DNA from: Isoetes taiwanensis
Lineage: Eukaryota; Streptophyta; Lycopodiopsida; Isoetales; Isoetaceae
NCBI GenBank assembly: GCA_021234155.1
Contig: JAJEKV010000077.1
Coordinates: 3,066,472-3,130,471 of the forward strand
Reading direction: 5' to 3'
Length of the DNA: 64,000 nt
Part shown: one piece after another, positions 11,620 through 23,706 of the stretch
How the letters are laid out: each line of letters begins with the position of its first letter
Numbering within the stretch: the first letter of the stretch is position 1
Program-made: the position numbers and the translations under genes
Notes under the pieces: generated by a model
Told to the model about the DNA's origin: nothing
The model's database searches: none
Seen by the model: the letters and a program-made list of their open reading frames with translations, nothing else

Positions 11620-13230
11620 TGTGACGCTCCCTGCTAAACATACGGCACCCGGTCGCACGCTCGGCAGGAAATCCCCCATCCGGTCCTTCAACCGCACAGG
11701 CCCTCCGTCTATCCCACACTCTGAGATGATCGTAGTGCGGGAAGGGGGACACGGCGGTGTCTTCATGTGCCCTTCCCCATGGGCTCCTATCACAGTAAGC
11801 ACAAACATCGTCGAATCGAATACAATACAACATACTACCTCAAAGGGTAGCTCATCCACATATCCATAGGTGCAAAGAACATAATCATATGCCATAAAAC
11901 ATGAGAGCTCCTACCGTGGGCTCACACATAAGGAAGTCAATCGAATGGATAGGCCTCAAGATAGAGCGAGCAAGTCATAACAATGGCGGGCTGGCATAAG
12001 ACAATGGCTAGGGTTGACCACTCCATCCGCCGCTCCTTCGGTGCATACTTTGCGATGGGCTAGATCAGGCTCCGGCATGACTCTAACCTTCCCATCTTAA
12101 GCAATCCCATGGCATCACCCATCCGACTACTCCGTGCTGCATCTCCCTCGGTCCCACGAGATAGGAAGGGTTGCATCTCCCTCCTGGGGTCTAGAGGCTC
12201 CACGGTGGCTAGAGAATCGTGGCGACACACGATTGCACTACCGGATGAACCCCCAAAACAAGAGCCAAGTTTTACTTGCAACTCTTGAGAGGCAGACGCC
12301 ACAAAGACGCCCCATGTCGGACCCATGCTCGGCCCACACCTAAGTGACCAGACCATAAGCCTAGCCCACTATGGGATCCCCTCTAGCCCCCCCCACTGCG
12401 GGATCCTCCCTCCATCTTGCCTCTAGCCCGTTGTGTAGTGCTGAGTCACATCATAGCTTCCATAGCCCCCTGGGTTCCTATGCACGTGCAACTAATAGGA
12501 ACTAAGGAATCTACACTAGAGCATACTACATATGGCCCTAAGTCTCTACCCCTTCCCAATACAAGAGGAGCAAACATGATCAACCAACATCCCATAACAT
12601 CATATCATGATAATCATAATAAGAACATCTTAACCTAATCATACATATCTAACTTCTTGCTAGGGTTCCTTGATTAGGGTTCAAGATATTCATCAAAGGT
12701 TCTAGGATGACTCTACTCAAGATACAACATATCAACCTATCCGGAATACTAACTTCCCAGACGAACCACTATGAACTCTACTCCACCTACACTGCCCCAA
12801 ACGTGCTTCCTCCCATCCCCCGGTGTCTCCATTGCTCCTTGACGGGTCGAGGTCGTGCTCCTTCTATGATCATACACACACCCTAGTGCTGCAGGCTATG
12901 CCCTACGATGAGCGATGCCGGCGGGGTTTCGAAGCGTGAGGTGAGTGTTCAAAAGCTAGAGTCGTGAAAAGAGGTCTAGGGTTAGGGTTTGAGCCAATAT
13001 AGGTGAGGGTCCATATGGGATGCCACGTGGCACCACTAGGATGGGGATGTGGCGTTGCTCAATGGGATAAGGCCATGTGAAATGGGCCTTATCCTAAGGT
13101 TATCTAAGTTAACAATTAACTTATATCGCCTTGCCACTTTCTAAGGTATACAAGGCTACCAAAGGTGCGACTTGTGTGAGTGGGTCCAGGAATATAACGT
13201 TTTTACGGTATATTCCCTTGGAACGTCACA
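11620..13230 (-). repeat. 3' LTR of the gypsy element (intact copy)
   Basis: This 1611-bp repeat starts TGTGACGCTCC and ends GAACGTCACA, with 7-bp inverted tips. It aligns with 23036-23675 plus 37111-37614. The two LTRs are clearly diverged, with many small indels in C/G-rich words, so the insertion is old or the sequence noisy. No confident TATA box was assigned. Confidence 0.92.
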
Positions 13231-13243
13231 TTCTCCCCAGGGG
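13231..13243 (-). promoter_or_regulatory. Polypurine tract for plus-strand priming
   Basis: Read on the minus strand, the bases directly before the 3' LTR are CCCCTGGGGAGAA. The purine-rich GGGGAGAA abuts the TG of the LTR, which is the expected place and composition for the RNase H-resistant primer. Confidence 0.8.
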
Positions 13244-14112
13244 ACAATCTGTCCTCGACATTTAGCCAAGATGACGAACCTATACTTACCTCGCAAGACA
13301 ATCATAAGTACACAACTTTAATTCAATTTTAAGCGATCAACTTCCTATTAAAGAGTTAATTGTCAAAATTTAGGCTATATTTGTACTTATACAAAATTAT
13401 ATAGCCTTAACAAGGTTACTCCTTATAATAATTCAAAACATTACTATAAGAGTTATTATGGTTCATAATCTAAATTATGGTTCCCCATCTTCTGCAATGC
13501 TCCTCTTGATGCTAAACTTCTCCACTTTGCCCCACAAGGAGCACATTACGTTAGTTTAATTAAGTAAGTTTGTGGTTTTAGGGGACCACCCCTTACCTAA
13601 TACCTTGCACTTTCGATCATGGCCCTTTCGGTTTGAGCTTAAGGACCATTTAAGATGATCCTATAATCGCCCATGATCAAGTGCTACCTTGTACTTGCGG
13701 TTGCGGTCGAAAGTACCCCTAGTGCATCATGCCCAAAGGGTTTTAAACTAGGGAACGTCTCCACGATCCCATCATCGGCATGATCACTTTGACCTTCACC
13801 ATGACCCCCCCTGGCCAGGTGTGCGAGCCCGTATCGTGGCATAGGGAGCATCCGACCGATGTCCCATCATCGCGCGCTATGCCTCACTTCCTCTCTCACA
13901 TGACCTATTGGTCATGCGCACTCTTGGTGCATGTTGGCCTAAAGAATGCCTTAAAGGCTTTTCTCATCATCATACCTACGTTCTAAGATTACGGCATATG
14001 TTTCCACTAGCTAGAATACATCTGCGAGAGCTAGAGGCTAACTAAGAAACATACTAAGCTAACCTCCCGGCAAGTTGGGGTCGACCAAGTGGGAGGCGAC
14101 TAACTTCATCAA
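13244..14112 (-). other. Untranslated 3' part of the gypsy internal region
   Basis: Between the chromodomain and the polypurine tract no conserved domain was seen on either strand. It is probably the element's 3' untranslated region. A 68-codon plus frame at 13780-13986 has no recognisable content. Confidence 0.5.
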
Positions 14113-14215
14113 ACTCCTTCATAAACTCCGGGTATTGCTTCTCCAAATCCTGCTTCAATACCCATGTGGCGTCTTCCACGGGCAAGTGCTTCCACTTGAC
14201 CAAATCTTTGAAGGC
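14113..14215 (-). pseudogene. Chromodomain-like C-terminus of gypsy integrase
   Basis: The minus-strand frame reads LVKWKHLPVEDATWV followed by LEKQYPEF. This matches the chromodomain pattern YLVKWKGLP..EATWE...L...FP.F found at the end of chromovirus integrases, where it binds chromatin marks and steers integration. It is separated from the integrase core by frameshifts. Confidence 0.8.
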
Positions 14216-14861
14216 TGAGACCTCCTAGTCTTCTTGAATGACTTATCAAGAAGTAACTTCGGGGCACAATTTCAACTTGCTCTTAGTCATTTCCAACAAA
14301 GTTGGAGTATCCAAAACCTCATCGGGGTTAGGATTGTGCCTTTTCAATAAACTTACATGTAAGACTTTGTGGACCTTAAGGTGTGCTCTGGAGATCCAAC
14401 TTGTAGGCACGAGAGCCCACCTTCTCCAAGATCTTGAACGGACCGCCCACCTAGGGGCAAGCTTCTTACAATTCCCAATCCCGAGAAAGCTTAGCTTGCT
14501 TTACCTTGATCTTCAACCATCGGCTGTAAGCCTACCTTGAACTCCCTTACGGTCCCATGCATCGGCTACACCCTTACCCGACTTCTTGCTGCTAGAAGGT
14601 ACCCCCTTACTTCTTCCACCAGCTGTCAGATATCTCCTAGCATCTGTGGGATACTTCAACCTTTGACACCGCCAAAGTGTTAGGGGTTAGGAATCTGCTG
14701 TACAGTAATTTACCATACAAGGAGACATCACGAGATGACTCACGGCACTATTGTGTGGCGAATTCTACCAAGTGGATGTACTCATCCCACTTGGACTGCT
14801 TATTCCACACATAACTTCTAAGCATGTCTTCAATGATTCGATTAAATGCGCTCCGTCTGAC

Positions 14862-15188
14862 CATCTGTCTGCGGATGATAAGCCGTGCTCATGGAAGCTA
14901 AATCTGAATGGTGCTAAAGAGATCCTGCCAAAAAGCACTCATAAACTTGGAATCCCATGTCGAAATTATCTCCCGGGCATCATAGAGTCTAAAAATCTCC
15001 TTTACAAATAACTTGGCAGTATCTAATGTTGTGTCCATAGTCTTGCAAGGCACAAAGTGTGCCATCTTAGATAATTTGTCTACGACAACCATTAATGCAT
15101 CCTTGCCTCGTAGAGTTCTTGGGAGTCCTGTGATAAAATCCATGCTTACCACTTCCCATTTTGCATTAAAGACTGCTAAAGGTTCCAA
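14862..15188 (-). pseudogene. Gypsy integrase catalytic core
   Basis: The frame at 15188-14898 contains MDFITGLP (first catalytic Asp), VVVDKLSKMAHFVP, and a degraded second Asp motif in STWDSKFMSAFW. A shifted frame at 14897-14862 then gives YHPQTDGQTE with the third catalytic residue (Glu). This is the D,D-35-E layout of retroviral-type integrases that insert the cDNA. At least one indel separates the last motif from the rest, so the copy is dead. Confidence 0.88.
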
Positions 15189-15283
15189 GGCTCGGAATCC
15201 AGAAGTTGCTTTCTGCCTTGGTCTGTGGCTGCGGCACTCCCGAATATATCTGGCTGTGCCTTCTTCATTCCGGCTAGAAATAG

Positions 15284-15400
15284 CTACTTGAATCTTAAGT
15301 AGGTCTTCATAAAACCTGCATGCCTTGCTATTGGGTTGTTATGTGTGTCGTGAAGAATTAACTTCCTTACGCCTGATGATTCGGGCACACACAACTTATA
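15284..15400 (-). pseudogene. Integrase N-terminal zinc-binding (H2C2) segment
   Basis: The end of the minus frame at 15622-15284 reads LILHDTHNNPIARHAGFMKT. This has the His-x3-His half of the integrase HHCC zinc finger and the typical GH.G..KT context. The Cys pair expected just downstream is scrambled by frameshift. It lies between RNase H and the integrase core, as in Ty3/gypsy Pol. Confidence 0.75.
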
Positions 15401-15559
15401 CTTATGGTACAACAAGTTGCCTTCCTTCTTATAATGCTTGAAGGCTTCCCGTTCTTTATCTGTTCTAGCCTCCTTAGAGGCTTTCCCATACCTCCTTGAA
15501 ATCACCATCAGATGGTAATGTCTCCTCAATTTTCTTGCCATACCCACTCGAAAGAGTTG

Positions 15560-15910
15560 ATATAGCATTACAATGTGTTCTCGTCTCAAGGGGTCTTCTA
15601 GAGAGAGCATCAGCAACCACATTCAACTTACGGCTTATAAGCAATCTCAATCATACTCCTCTAGGAATTCCATCCACCTCCTTTGCCTTAGATTGAGGTG
15701 GTTGGGTAAAGATGTATTGGAGGCTCGGTGATCGTATCTAAGCGAAATTTCCTCCCAAGCAAATAGTGCCTCCAAATCACTGAAGAGCCACGACAATAGC
15801 TAGAAGTTCCTGATCATGGGTTGGATAATCACGCTGCTTTCGGTGTCGTTCAACTTCTTGGAATCATAGGCCACTACTCTTCCCTCTTGCATAAGGACTC
15901 CTCCTGTTGC
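15560..15910 (-). pseudogene. Gypsy RNase H domain, fragmented
   Basis: Short pieces in alternating minus frames follow the gypsy RNase H order: MQEGRVVAYDSKKLND near 15890-15850, a WRHYLLGRKF-like piece near 15750, an RQRRWMEFLEEY-like piece near 15680 and a final LSLEDPLRREH near 15600. The domain degrades RNA in the RNA-DNA hybrid. Frequent indels make the assignment depend on motif order, not on one frame. Confidence 0.65.
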
Positions 15911-16049
15911 TATCTTACTTGTCTGTTGCTACTATCTTGTCCTTATGGGATCCGGCCGAGGAACTAAGCACCGTTGTTAAAACTTCTTTAAGCTTTTCAA
16001 ATGAAGCTTGCACATTTTTCTAGCCAATGTGTTCTCCAATCTTTCACCT

Positions 16050-16960
16050 TAATACTCTTAGTGAGGTCCGTCAAGGGGCGCCCACTTAGCGAAGTCCTTC
16101 ACAAACTTCTGTAATATCACTTGGGACCTAGAAAACTTCTCACTACGCCACATTCTTTGGGCTGGCCAATCAACTATTGCTTCAATCTTTCTTGAGGGTC
16201 GGTGGAGATCCCTTCGGCCCGATATTACATGGCCCAAGTACTCCACTCTTTCGGTAGCAAAGTGGCATTTGGAGAGTTTCCATACAAGCGATCCTGTCTC
16301 AACTTTTCAACACTCTTCTCAAGTCTTGACAATGATCTTCAATGGACTTCTTTGTAGACTAGAATGTCGTCAAAGAAAACAATGACAAACTCATCTAGGA
16401 ACTCCTAAAGGCGTCATTCATGAGACGCATGAAAGTTCTTGCTGGAGCATTCGATAAGCCAAAGGGCATTCTTTGTAAATTCAAAGTGCCCATCTGGCGT
16501 TCTAAAGGCGGTCTTATGGATATCTTCTTCCTTTATCCTTATTTGATGGTATTCTGACCTTAAGTCAATCTTAGAGAATACTTTTGCTCCTTGGAGCTGG
16601 TCCATCAAATCATCTGCCTTAGCAAAGGCATACTTATTCTTTATAAATGCGCTTGTTGAGTGGCGATAATCTATCATATTCTTAAACTCCCGTCCTTCTT
16701 CTTCCGAAAAGAGTATGGGTGCTCAAAGGGAGGCACACTTGCCCTAATAAATCCAAGGTCAAGCAATTCACGTGCAGAGCTTCTTGAGCTCAATCAACTC
16801 AGAGGTGCTCATCCTATAAGGCGCCTTGCTGGTAGGCAGCATTTGGGATCTCACACTCCACACCCCTATAAGGTGGTAGGCGCCGGATTTCATCCGGGAA
16901 TACATCCTTGAATTCTGTAATGAGCCTTGCTACCGGCTTGGGCAATTGATTCCCCTTTTG
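16050..16960 (-). pseudogene. Gypsy reverse transcriptase, broken
   Basis: The best frame (16677-16414) begins at IDYRHSTSAF and contains FSKIDLRSEYHQIRI with the first catalytic Asp, then TAFRTPDGHFEF. A shifted frame near 16352-16380 gives VFFDDILVY, the YxDD-equivalent active site in which FFDD replaces FIDD/YIDD. A further frame (16246-16058) has EYLGHVISG and the RT-to-RNase H connector. The upstream edge near 16960-16900 reads LITEFKDVFPDEI, the usual start of the gypsy RT region. It copied the element's RNA into DNA; indels now break it. Confidence 0.9.
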
Positions 16961-17099
16961 GTCGCTTCCATCCTATTTATTGGGCTCAATTGCCTCGAAC
17001 CTCAAAATATAATCCACCTTATTTCTTTCTATACTTTTCCTTAGCTGCTTCAAAAAATACAGCGCATGGAAGAAGTTGCCTTCTTACCTTTCACTATGA

Positions 17100-17500
17100 A
17101 TTTGGTGCCGTCAGGTCTTTGTCATGGAGATCTCATTACGATCGCGATCGATCATGGCTTTCGCTGGCTTTAGGAACTCCATTCCTACTATAAGGTCATA
17201 CCTTCCAATTTCCATGACCTCTGCTCCCATCGGCCACTTACTTCCACTAAGGTCTATGTCGAATGTGATCCTCTCCTCCCCTTAGTGTGCCGAATGGCAC
17301 CGTTTGCCATGCTAATCGCCTTGGGCTTAGACTTCAAGACTTTATTCTTTTTCGTTAGGGCAGCCAGCCTAGAGAGGCAAAGTTGTGAGAGCTACCAGAT
17401 CTATCAACACTAGATATGGATCATATCTATGATCCCTCAGCCGCAATGATCGTGGGATCGATTTCAATATCATCTCGACTCAATGTTTGCACATATATGG
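17100..17500 (-). pseudogene. Gypsy aspartic protease region, degraded
   Basis: Minus frames contain a YLVLID-like strand near 17420, where the D-S/T-G active site is expected, and RYDLIVGMEFLKPAKAMID near 17210-17150, matching the YDIILGMDWL flap/terminal segment of gypsy proteases. It lies between the Gag zinc knuckle and reverse transcriptase, the expected position. The active-site triplet itself is corrupted. Confidence 0.6.
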
Positions 17501-17603
17501 CACTCACCCTCTATGAAGTCCCGCCGCCCCGGTTGTCGTCGCTTCATCCGCTCTCAAGTAGGAATCCCAATCCCCAAGCTTTCCGCCAAAGCCGCTGCAT
17601 GAC

Positions 17604-18754
17604 TTAATGGACAATGTGTGTTCCTGCCCCCTCGCCGAAGCACCTAAAATATAGCTTCTTCGATATACCTCGCCTCTTTTCTTTTTCGCAGATCGCTCTT
17701 AAAGGGGACGCTTTTAGCGATCCGCCGATGCATTCAAGGCTTATTTGTCCCTGTGTTGTCTTACCCCTCGAAATCTTTCCTTGCTGCCGGCCTCCCTCAT
17801 GGCGTGGGTGCTGATTGCTTACTCGCACGCCTTTGATACTTTGCCATTGACTTACCTTTGAAGGCCGACCGTTTTCCCCCGCATTCTTGGGGCTTCTTCC
17901 AAAGCTTATGGCTTTATCCCTCCGCCCTTGACTTTTGGGTTGATTGCTCGGACTAGCCTTTTTGATATTGCTATTCAATCCCTCAATGTAGGTTTCAATT
18001 TGCCTTTCGAAACTCCGGGAACATGGAGCCTCGAGTCACATGAATTCCTCTCGGTACTTTTTGCTCTTGACCAAGGTACCGTTCAATCCGTAGAATTGCC
18101 GGATCACTTTTGCTAGTATGTGATCTTGGCACATAATGTTTGGCAAAGGCCTTCTTTACAAGGTCTTGAATCTGCAATTGTTCCTTCTAGCTTATTGACT
18201 TTTATGTAGCCTTTCACCAAATCCTAGTTGTTCCTATTAAGTTGGCTGTAGTAACTTTCCCTATATCTTTATCCTTCATGCCATAAGAGTTTCCAAACTC
18301 TTCCATTTCATCGAGCAGTTTACGCCTCCATACGACTGTCCTTCCACGAGGGACCCAACTTCCTAGTCTTCCACACATTGCTCCTTACAGCATGTCAACC
18401 TTCTTCTAATAGTCATCTGCGTTCCTTGCCACGGCTCTTACACGTGAAAAGTATCGGACTCACTCTCTCAATTAGAAGCTGTCTTGGGCTGTCGAAGTGT
18501 CGATGAGCCGGAGGGTGGATGGTGTTGGGGTCCTTCATTTTCTCTTTTTTCTCTTTTACATCTCGACATTTCCCTCGATTGTCTTGCCCCTTCCGGTGTG
18601 GACCTTCTTCAATGCCTTCTTTGAGGTAGTGGTGGAGGAGGAGGTGGTGCAAAGCGTATTCTTGGGCATTCATCAATGGGGTGGCCCGATGAATCAGCTG
18701 ATGCATCTGATTCCTCATCTGGGTGAGCCTTGCGTTGATTGATTCCACCGTCAT
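17604..18754 (-). pseudogene. Gypsy Gag region with zinc-knuckle remnant
   Basis: The minus frame at 18754-18413 starts MTVESINARLTQMRNQ and has a helical, Gln/His-rich start like a Gag N-terminus. The frame at 18177-17995 contains KKAFAKHYVP, typical of the retrotransposon Gag core. The frame at 17978-17604 is basic and ends CFGEGAGTHIVH, close to the nucleocapsid CCHC knuckle (C-x2-C-x4-H-x4-C) with one Cys replaced. Gag would package element RNA. No single frame spans the region. Confidence 0.6.
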
Positions 18755-21700
18755 TTCCTCGTTGTTGTCCTCTTGTTCACGTCCAAATAAGTTTCTAGGT
18801 ACCCATTGGTGATGTCGGCCTTGGCGTTGAGAACCTGAGCCTGTGTTCCTGGCTGCAAAGATTGATCATCAATGCTTGTTATTTAGTTTACACATCAATC
18901 ATACCTATTTACAATTAAATTATTGTTAGGTACGAAAGAAATCATGTGAAAATTCCATTTACAAATCAAGAACATAGTAAGTCATTACTATATAGCAATA
19001 CATTTCATGAATTACATGATAATATTTGAAAGGAGATGTTCAATACAGTTGAAATGACAACAAAACAAATTTTTCCGTCATCGATGCCCCCTCATAGACT
19101 TGAAGAAGTTCTTAACATTCTTGATCGTAGAGTCTTCTTGCCTGCGTTACGCAAGATCCTTGCGGCCGATCCCCCTTCAAGTGCTCTCGCCATCCGGGGT
19201 GCAGGGGGTTTGGTGCCGCCGCCACCATTATCGACAAATGTCGTCCCCTCAGGTGGTCCTTTGGCGAGTCGAGGCAAAGAAAGCTCTGGCGATCTCTTAA
19301 AGAGGATAACATGATCACGCTGTAGTCTATTCTCGCGTGCTGCCCGGCTTGAGAGTGCTATAAGGGCGCCAGGACTCTTTCCCCTCTTGGGCTGAACTCC
19401 TTATGAAAAACTATCATCTGCCCTTGACTTAGGGCCGAAGGTAGTAAGCCTTGCCTTGCCCTTCGCCCTCGCTTCCGCCAGTATTTTTCTCTCACGCTCC
19501 AAGACATCAATGCAAAGAGGTCTTCGTGATCCCTCCACATTGTTGTTCGCGTTCTCCCGTGCTGATGCCGCTCCGTGCCGCATGCTTCTGGAGCTATTGG
19601 TCGGCTGGAGCAGGGGCCTCTTCATGGCTTGTACAACTCAAGCTTTGAATCTGGCAGGAATCTTCCCTCCGGATGATGGGGTCCTCCTTGTTGATATCCG
19701 CCTTATCTGGCCGATAAGCTTGTATATCCGGACATTGTCTCTAGGCGTAGGAGTGTCATCACCACTTCCCTTTGAATAGGAGTATTGATGAAGTCACCGC
19801 CCTGCTCTTGTGCAATTAGCTTTAAGAGCTCATCGATCCCAGGCCTTCTTCTTGGCAATAAGGTTGAGGATGTCGCTTGGCGATGATGTACTCCTCATGG
19901 ATGATTCTTCTTGGGGACAGGGTTGTGATGCCAATTGGCGGTTCGAAATCTTGCCTTAATATGCCTTCTTGCCAGGCTATTCACCTCTCCATCCTCCTTG
20001 CTTCTCTCATCTCCCAACTCGGGTTCTCCTCCCCTTGCTGCTCGTAGTCTTGCTCAATCTGCAGCATCGGTGTTCCCCGAGGTGGAGCCATAGGCCTCGT
20101 GATCTCAAGACTCGATCTCATGGATGCTGATCTGCTCCCTGCGAGTGTCGAGAGGTGCTAAATCTAAGGGTTGAATTGAGGGTTCTCCTATTATTGATTG
20201 CCTTATACTGCATGAACAAAGCTAGGCCGCAAGGGTCGAGAGGTATCTATGCCTATGATGCTTGCGGGTCATATAATCGGGCATAATTCTGGTCCTATCC
20301 CAGAGCCTATTCTTGTCCTTGGATCCCCCTCCTACAGCTTGGGTAAGCGAATCTAGGGATACCCATTTCCCTCCCCTAAATGGCAAGCTAACTTCCCAGG
20401 GTATATCTGCTGGTCATACTGGCAAATGATATCAATGTAGAAGGGAGTTCTGGTCAATGTTGCATGAAGATCGAAGAGGTGGTCGAGACATGGAAGGCTT
20501 AGTCAGCGGGAAGATCACGGATATGATTGGCGACATCATACCATCCACGGGCTAAGCCAGAAGGATGGAGTAGAGATGGATGTAGAAAATGGTTTGCAAA
20601 GATCAATGGGAGACTGAAAAATCGCCTAGGATGCTAAGAGCAATTCTGAGGAAGGAAAAATGACAAATGGAGCCCCCTTTTATAGACTAAGGTCTGCCTT
20701 GAGTTCCGGTGCGGGGGTTCTTGATGGGGAAACTTTTGTTCGAGGGCTATAGGTGTCCAAATGAGCTACCATGAAGTGCAAATCTAAGCAAAGCAAAACA
20801 AGAAACACTACATGGCAGGTTATTGGGTCAAATTTGGTCAAATTAAGCTAAAAAGGGCCAAACGGAACGGTCTTGGCCGAATAAACCTCTCGTCCGACAA
20901 CGAGAGTTGTTTTGGCCTTGGGGCAGAACCAATTTAGGTTATTTTGGTTTTGGATGAGGTTTTCTAAAATTGTAAGATCCTAACATGACTATTTGGCCCA
21001 ATTAAATCTAACTAGCAACTTTTCTCATGCAATTTGGACATGCAATAGTGCCATTATGGCCAAATCAAGTCGGTCTTGCTATGTCGCCTCTAGCATCCTT
21101 GACATGAGGCCGTTCCGTTCCGCCAGACCCTATCCGGTTTAAGCCAATTTTGGCTTAATGTTCAATTTTTGCTATGATGTCTAATGCTTGAACTGTATGG
21201 GTATATTAATCATGCTACACGAAAAACTATACTACCATTCAGCTATTAACCATATTTTCATGCAAAAGTTGAATCAATTTAAAAACAAAAGATCTATGTA
21301 TTTACGGGAAAAAGTCAAATTACATTATTACTTTAATGAGTGTACAAAATTTAGGAGACTCAAGGGTACTCCTTGCGGATCCTCTCCAGCGCCAAATGGA
21401 GATCCTTGGGCATTCTTGTCACCCTTTTTGACATGGATTGCGCGCAAGTTCCCTTCTTCAAAAGTTGTGTCGGCTCACCTTGGGCGCCCACTTGCGGGAC
21501 TTCGTGTCGTTAAGGCGTTACTCATGAGTCCGTCACGAACTCTGCATCACCTCCGCATCCCGGTAACTCGAAGGGGGCTACGTCGGGGTGATTGGTACCT
21601 TTGTAGGAAGTGCCTAATCTCCCGAAAAGAGCGAAGCGTCTGAGATTAGGCCCATGGTGGGTCTTCTTAAGAAGCTTCTCAGGGGCGTGGGGTGGCAGCT

Positions 21701-23022
21701 TAGGCTGGTTCTTCTAACGTGACGGCCGCCTTTGACGGCAATCCCGCGCTCCGCGCACCGCAATACCGGTCATTGTACCTCATCGGCACGAAGGTACTCC
21801 ACGAATGCGCCGACTTCTTGCAGATTGGCGCTCCCTCGCGAGCTATGAATGGCAACTCACCCACCTACCTTCTTCACTACCTTCGGTGGCTTGGCCGCCG
21901 GGTAGGAGTGGCGTCGCGTTGGTGCGAGGATTCCCAACAACTTCACTGCTCCTCCTCTTCTTAGTTTCTGCTCCTCCTCATCTCCTCCTCCTTCCTCTTC
22001 TTCTTCCTCGCATTAGGGGGTTCTTGATCTGGCAGTCCCTAAAGGGCCCTATCGTTCCTCCCTCTTCGTTCTCAGCTCCTTCTCCCTAAGCTCCCTCTCC
22101 CTCTTCTTTCTTGCAGCTGCTTCTTAAGCCCTCCCCACCTTGTTCTTACCCTTCTTCTTTCTTTGTGAAAGGGCGCCTCTGGAGTGCAGTCTTTGCGGTA
22201 CTCTTGGTAAAATCCTCTGCTCTTCTTCTCGTGGGAGCCCGGCGTGGCTATGCGGCGGTCCAATGGCTGTGGGGCCCGAGCCGACGAAACTCTTGCTAGA
22301 GCTAGGGCTGCCCTCCTCAGAAGGCTGGAATGTCTCAAATGCGATGGCGACTCGCCTCCTCCTGGTCTTGGCGAAGGTGTGGTGGAATTTAGCCGTGTGA
22401 CGACATTGCTACTGCGCCATCGAAGTGTGGGTCTCTCACCAAACTTCCTAGCTATCATTTGGTGCATGCCATATTTAACGGTCTAGGAAATGGATGACGT
22501 AAGGTGAGCAAGAGATAAAGGTGGAGGAAAGAGTTGGGGGAAATGAGGTGGCAAAAAGATATTTAAAAGGAGGGTTCCACGAATATTCTCCTGCCATTAA
22601 TAGGCCTACTTATTAGCTCCCCTTATTAATTACTCCAATTTACTTAATTAATATGTACTTAATACAGTATTATATTAAAATTTCGAATTTTTCCTAATGG
22701 TTTGAAGTGCTAATTATGAATTTGCACCATTTTTCACCCAGGTCTCGGATTGGCATGATTCTTCGACCCATATTAGGTGAATTTTGATGCCGATTCATAA
22801 TTTCCACTCCAATTTAACTAGAATGTTAATTTGACTCATTCTTTTTTTTTTTTCGGCATCTAACAACTTAGCCTATTCTTACGGACCCACTACCTAGGAG
22901 AAAAAATTTTTCCCCTCTTTTCGAGGTTCCATGGTGGAAATTTTCATTTCACACCCTATTAGACCTGTTAGACTACTTTCATGGTTATGGTCAGTGCTAG
23001 TTCCTGGTCAACCAAGAACATC
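18755..23022 (-). other. Unusually long gypsy 5' leader
   Basis: About 4.3 kb lies between the primer-binding site and the recognisable Gag start, where a few hundred bases are usual. It has GC-rich islands (19.1-20.1 and 21.4-22.4 kb) with basic, Arg/Ser-rich minus frames such as 22467-22072 and 19625-19401 (AREN..VEGSRRP, ERERKILAEARAKGKA). AT-rich spacers separate the islands. It may be an extra ORF, transduced host sequence or an unrecognised insertion. No domain was identified. Confidence 0.45.
21613..21650. repeat. Short hairpin in gypsy leader
   Basis: CCTAATCTC (21613-21621) and GAGATTAGG (21642-21650) are perfect reverse complements around a 20-base loop. No U run follows on either strand, so it is not terminator-like. 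Possible RNA structure in the retrotransposon leader. Confidence 0.5.
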
Positions 23023-23034
23023 GCTCTGATACCA
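23023..23034 (-). promoter_or_regulatory. tRNA-iMet primer-binding site
   Basis: On the minus strand the 12 bases read TGGTATCAGAGC, complementary to the 3' end of plant initiator tRNA-Met. One base separates them from the LTR boundary at 23036. This fixes the element's orientation as minus and identifies the 23036-37614 repeat as its 5' LTR. Confidence 0.95.
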
Positions 23035-23035
23035 T

Positions 23036-23675
23036 TGTGACGCTCCTCCCTAAACATACGGCACCCGTACAGTATACTCGGGCAGAAATCCCAAGATCCG
23101 GTCCTCTGGACGGGCCCCTCCGCCTATCCCAAAAGACTCGAGATGATCAGAGTGCGGGAAGGGGACTGAAGGTGTCTTATGTGCTTTTCTCCTATGGGCT
23201 CCTATCCTGGCAGAAGCACAAACATCGTCAGAACTAGCAATACAATACAACATACTACCTCAAAGGGTAGCTCATCCACATATCCATAGGTGCAAAGAGC
23301 ATAATCATATGCCATAAAACATGAGAGCTCCTACCCGTGGCTCCGACACATAAGGAAGTCGGCCCAATCGGATAGGCCTCAAGATAGAGCAGACCGAGTC
23401 ATAACAATGGCGGGGCTGGCATAAGACAATGGAGAGGGTTGACCACTCCATCCCAGCCCCTCCCCCATAATACTTTGGCGGATGGGCTAGATCGCTCTAC
23501 GCATGACTCTAACCTTTCGGATACGCAATCCCATGGCATCATCCATCGGGACTACTCCAGGTTGCATCTCCCTGGTCCGTCGAGGTAGGAAGGGTTGCAT
23601 CTCCCCTTCCCGGGGTCTAGAGGCTCCACGGGCGGCTAGAGAATCGTGGCGACACACGATTTGTACCCGACTGAA
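23036..23675 (-). repeat. 5' LTR, outer part left of CACTA insertion
   Basis: Aligns with 11620-12250 of the intact LTR from TGTGACGCTCC onwards. It shares GGTAGCTCATCCACATATCC and the long run around ATGCCATAAAACATGAGAGC. It stops after GAA (23673-23675), where the CACTA-like element begins. Confidence 0.9.
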
Positions 23676-23706
23676 CACACTCACCCCAGTTTTTGGTCCA
23701 CTGTTG
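23676..23706 (+). repeat. CACTA-like terminal inverted repeat, left
   Basis: The first 31 bases pair with the last 31 of the element with about five mismatches. The conserved core is CACACTSACCCCARTTTTT then GTCCACWGTTG. Confidence 0.85.
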
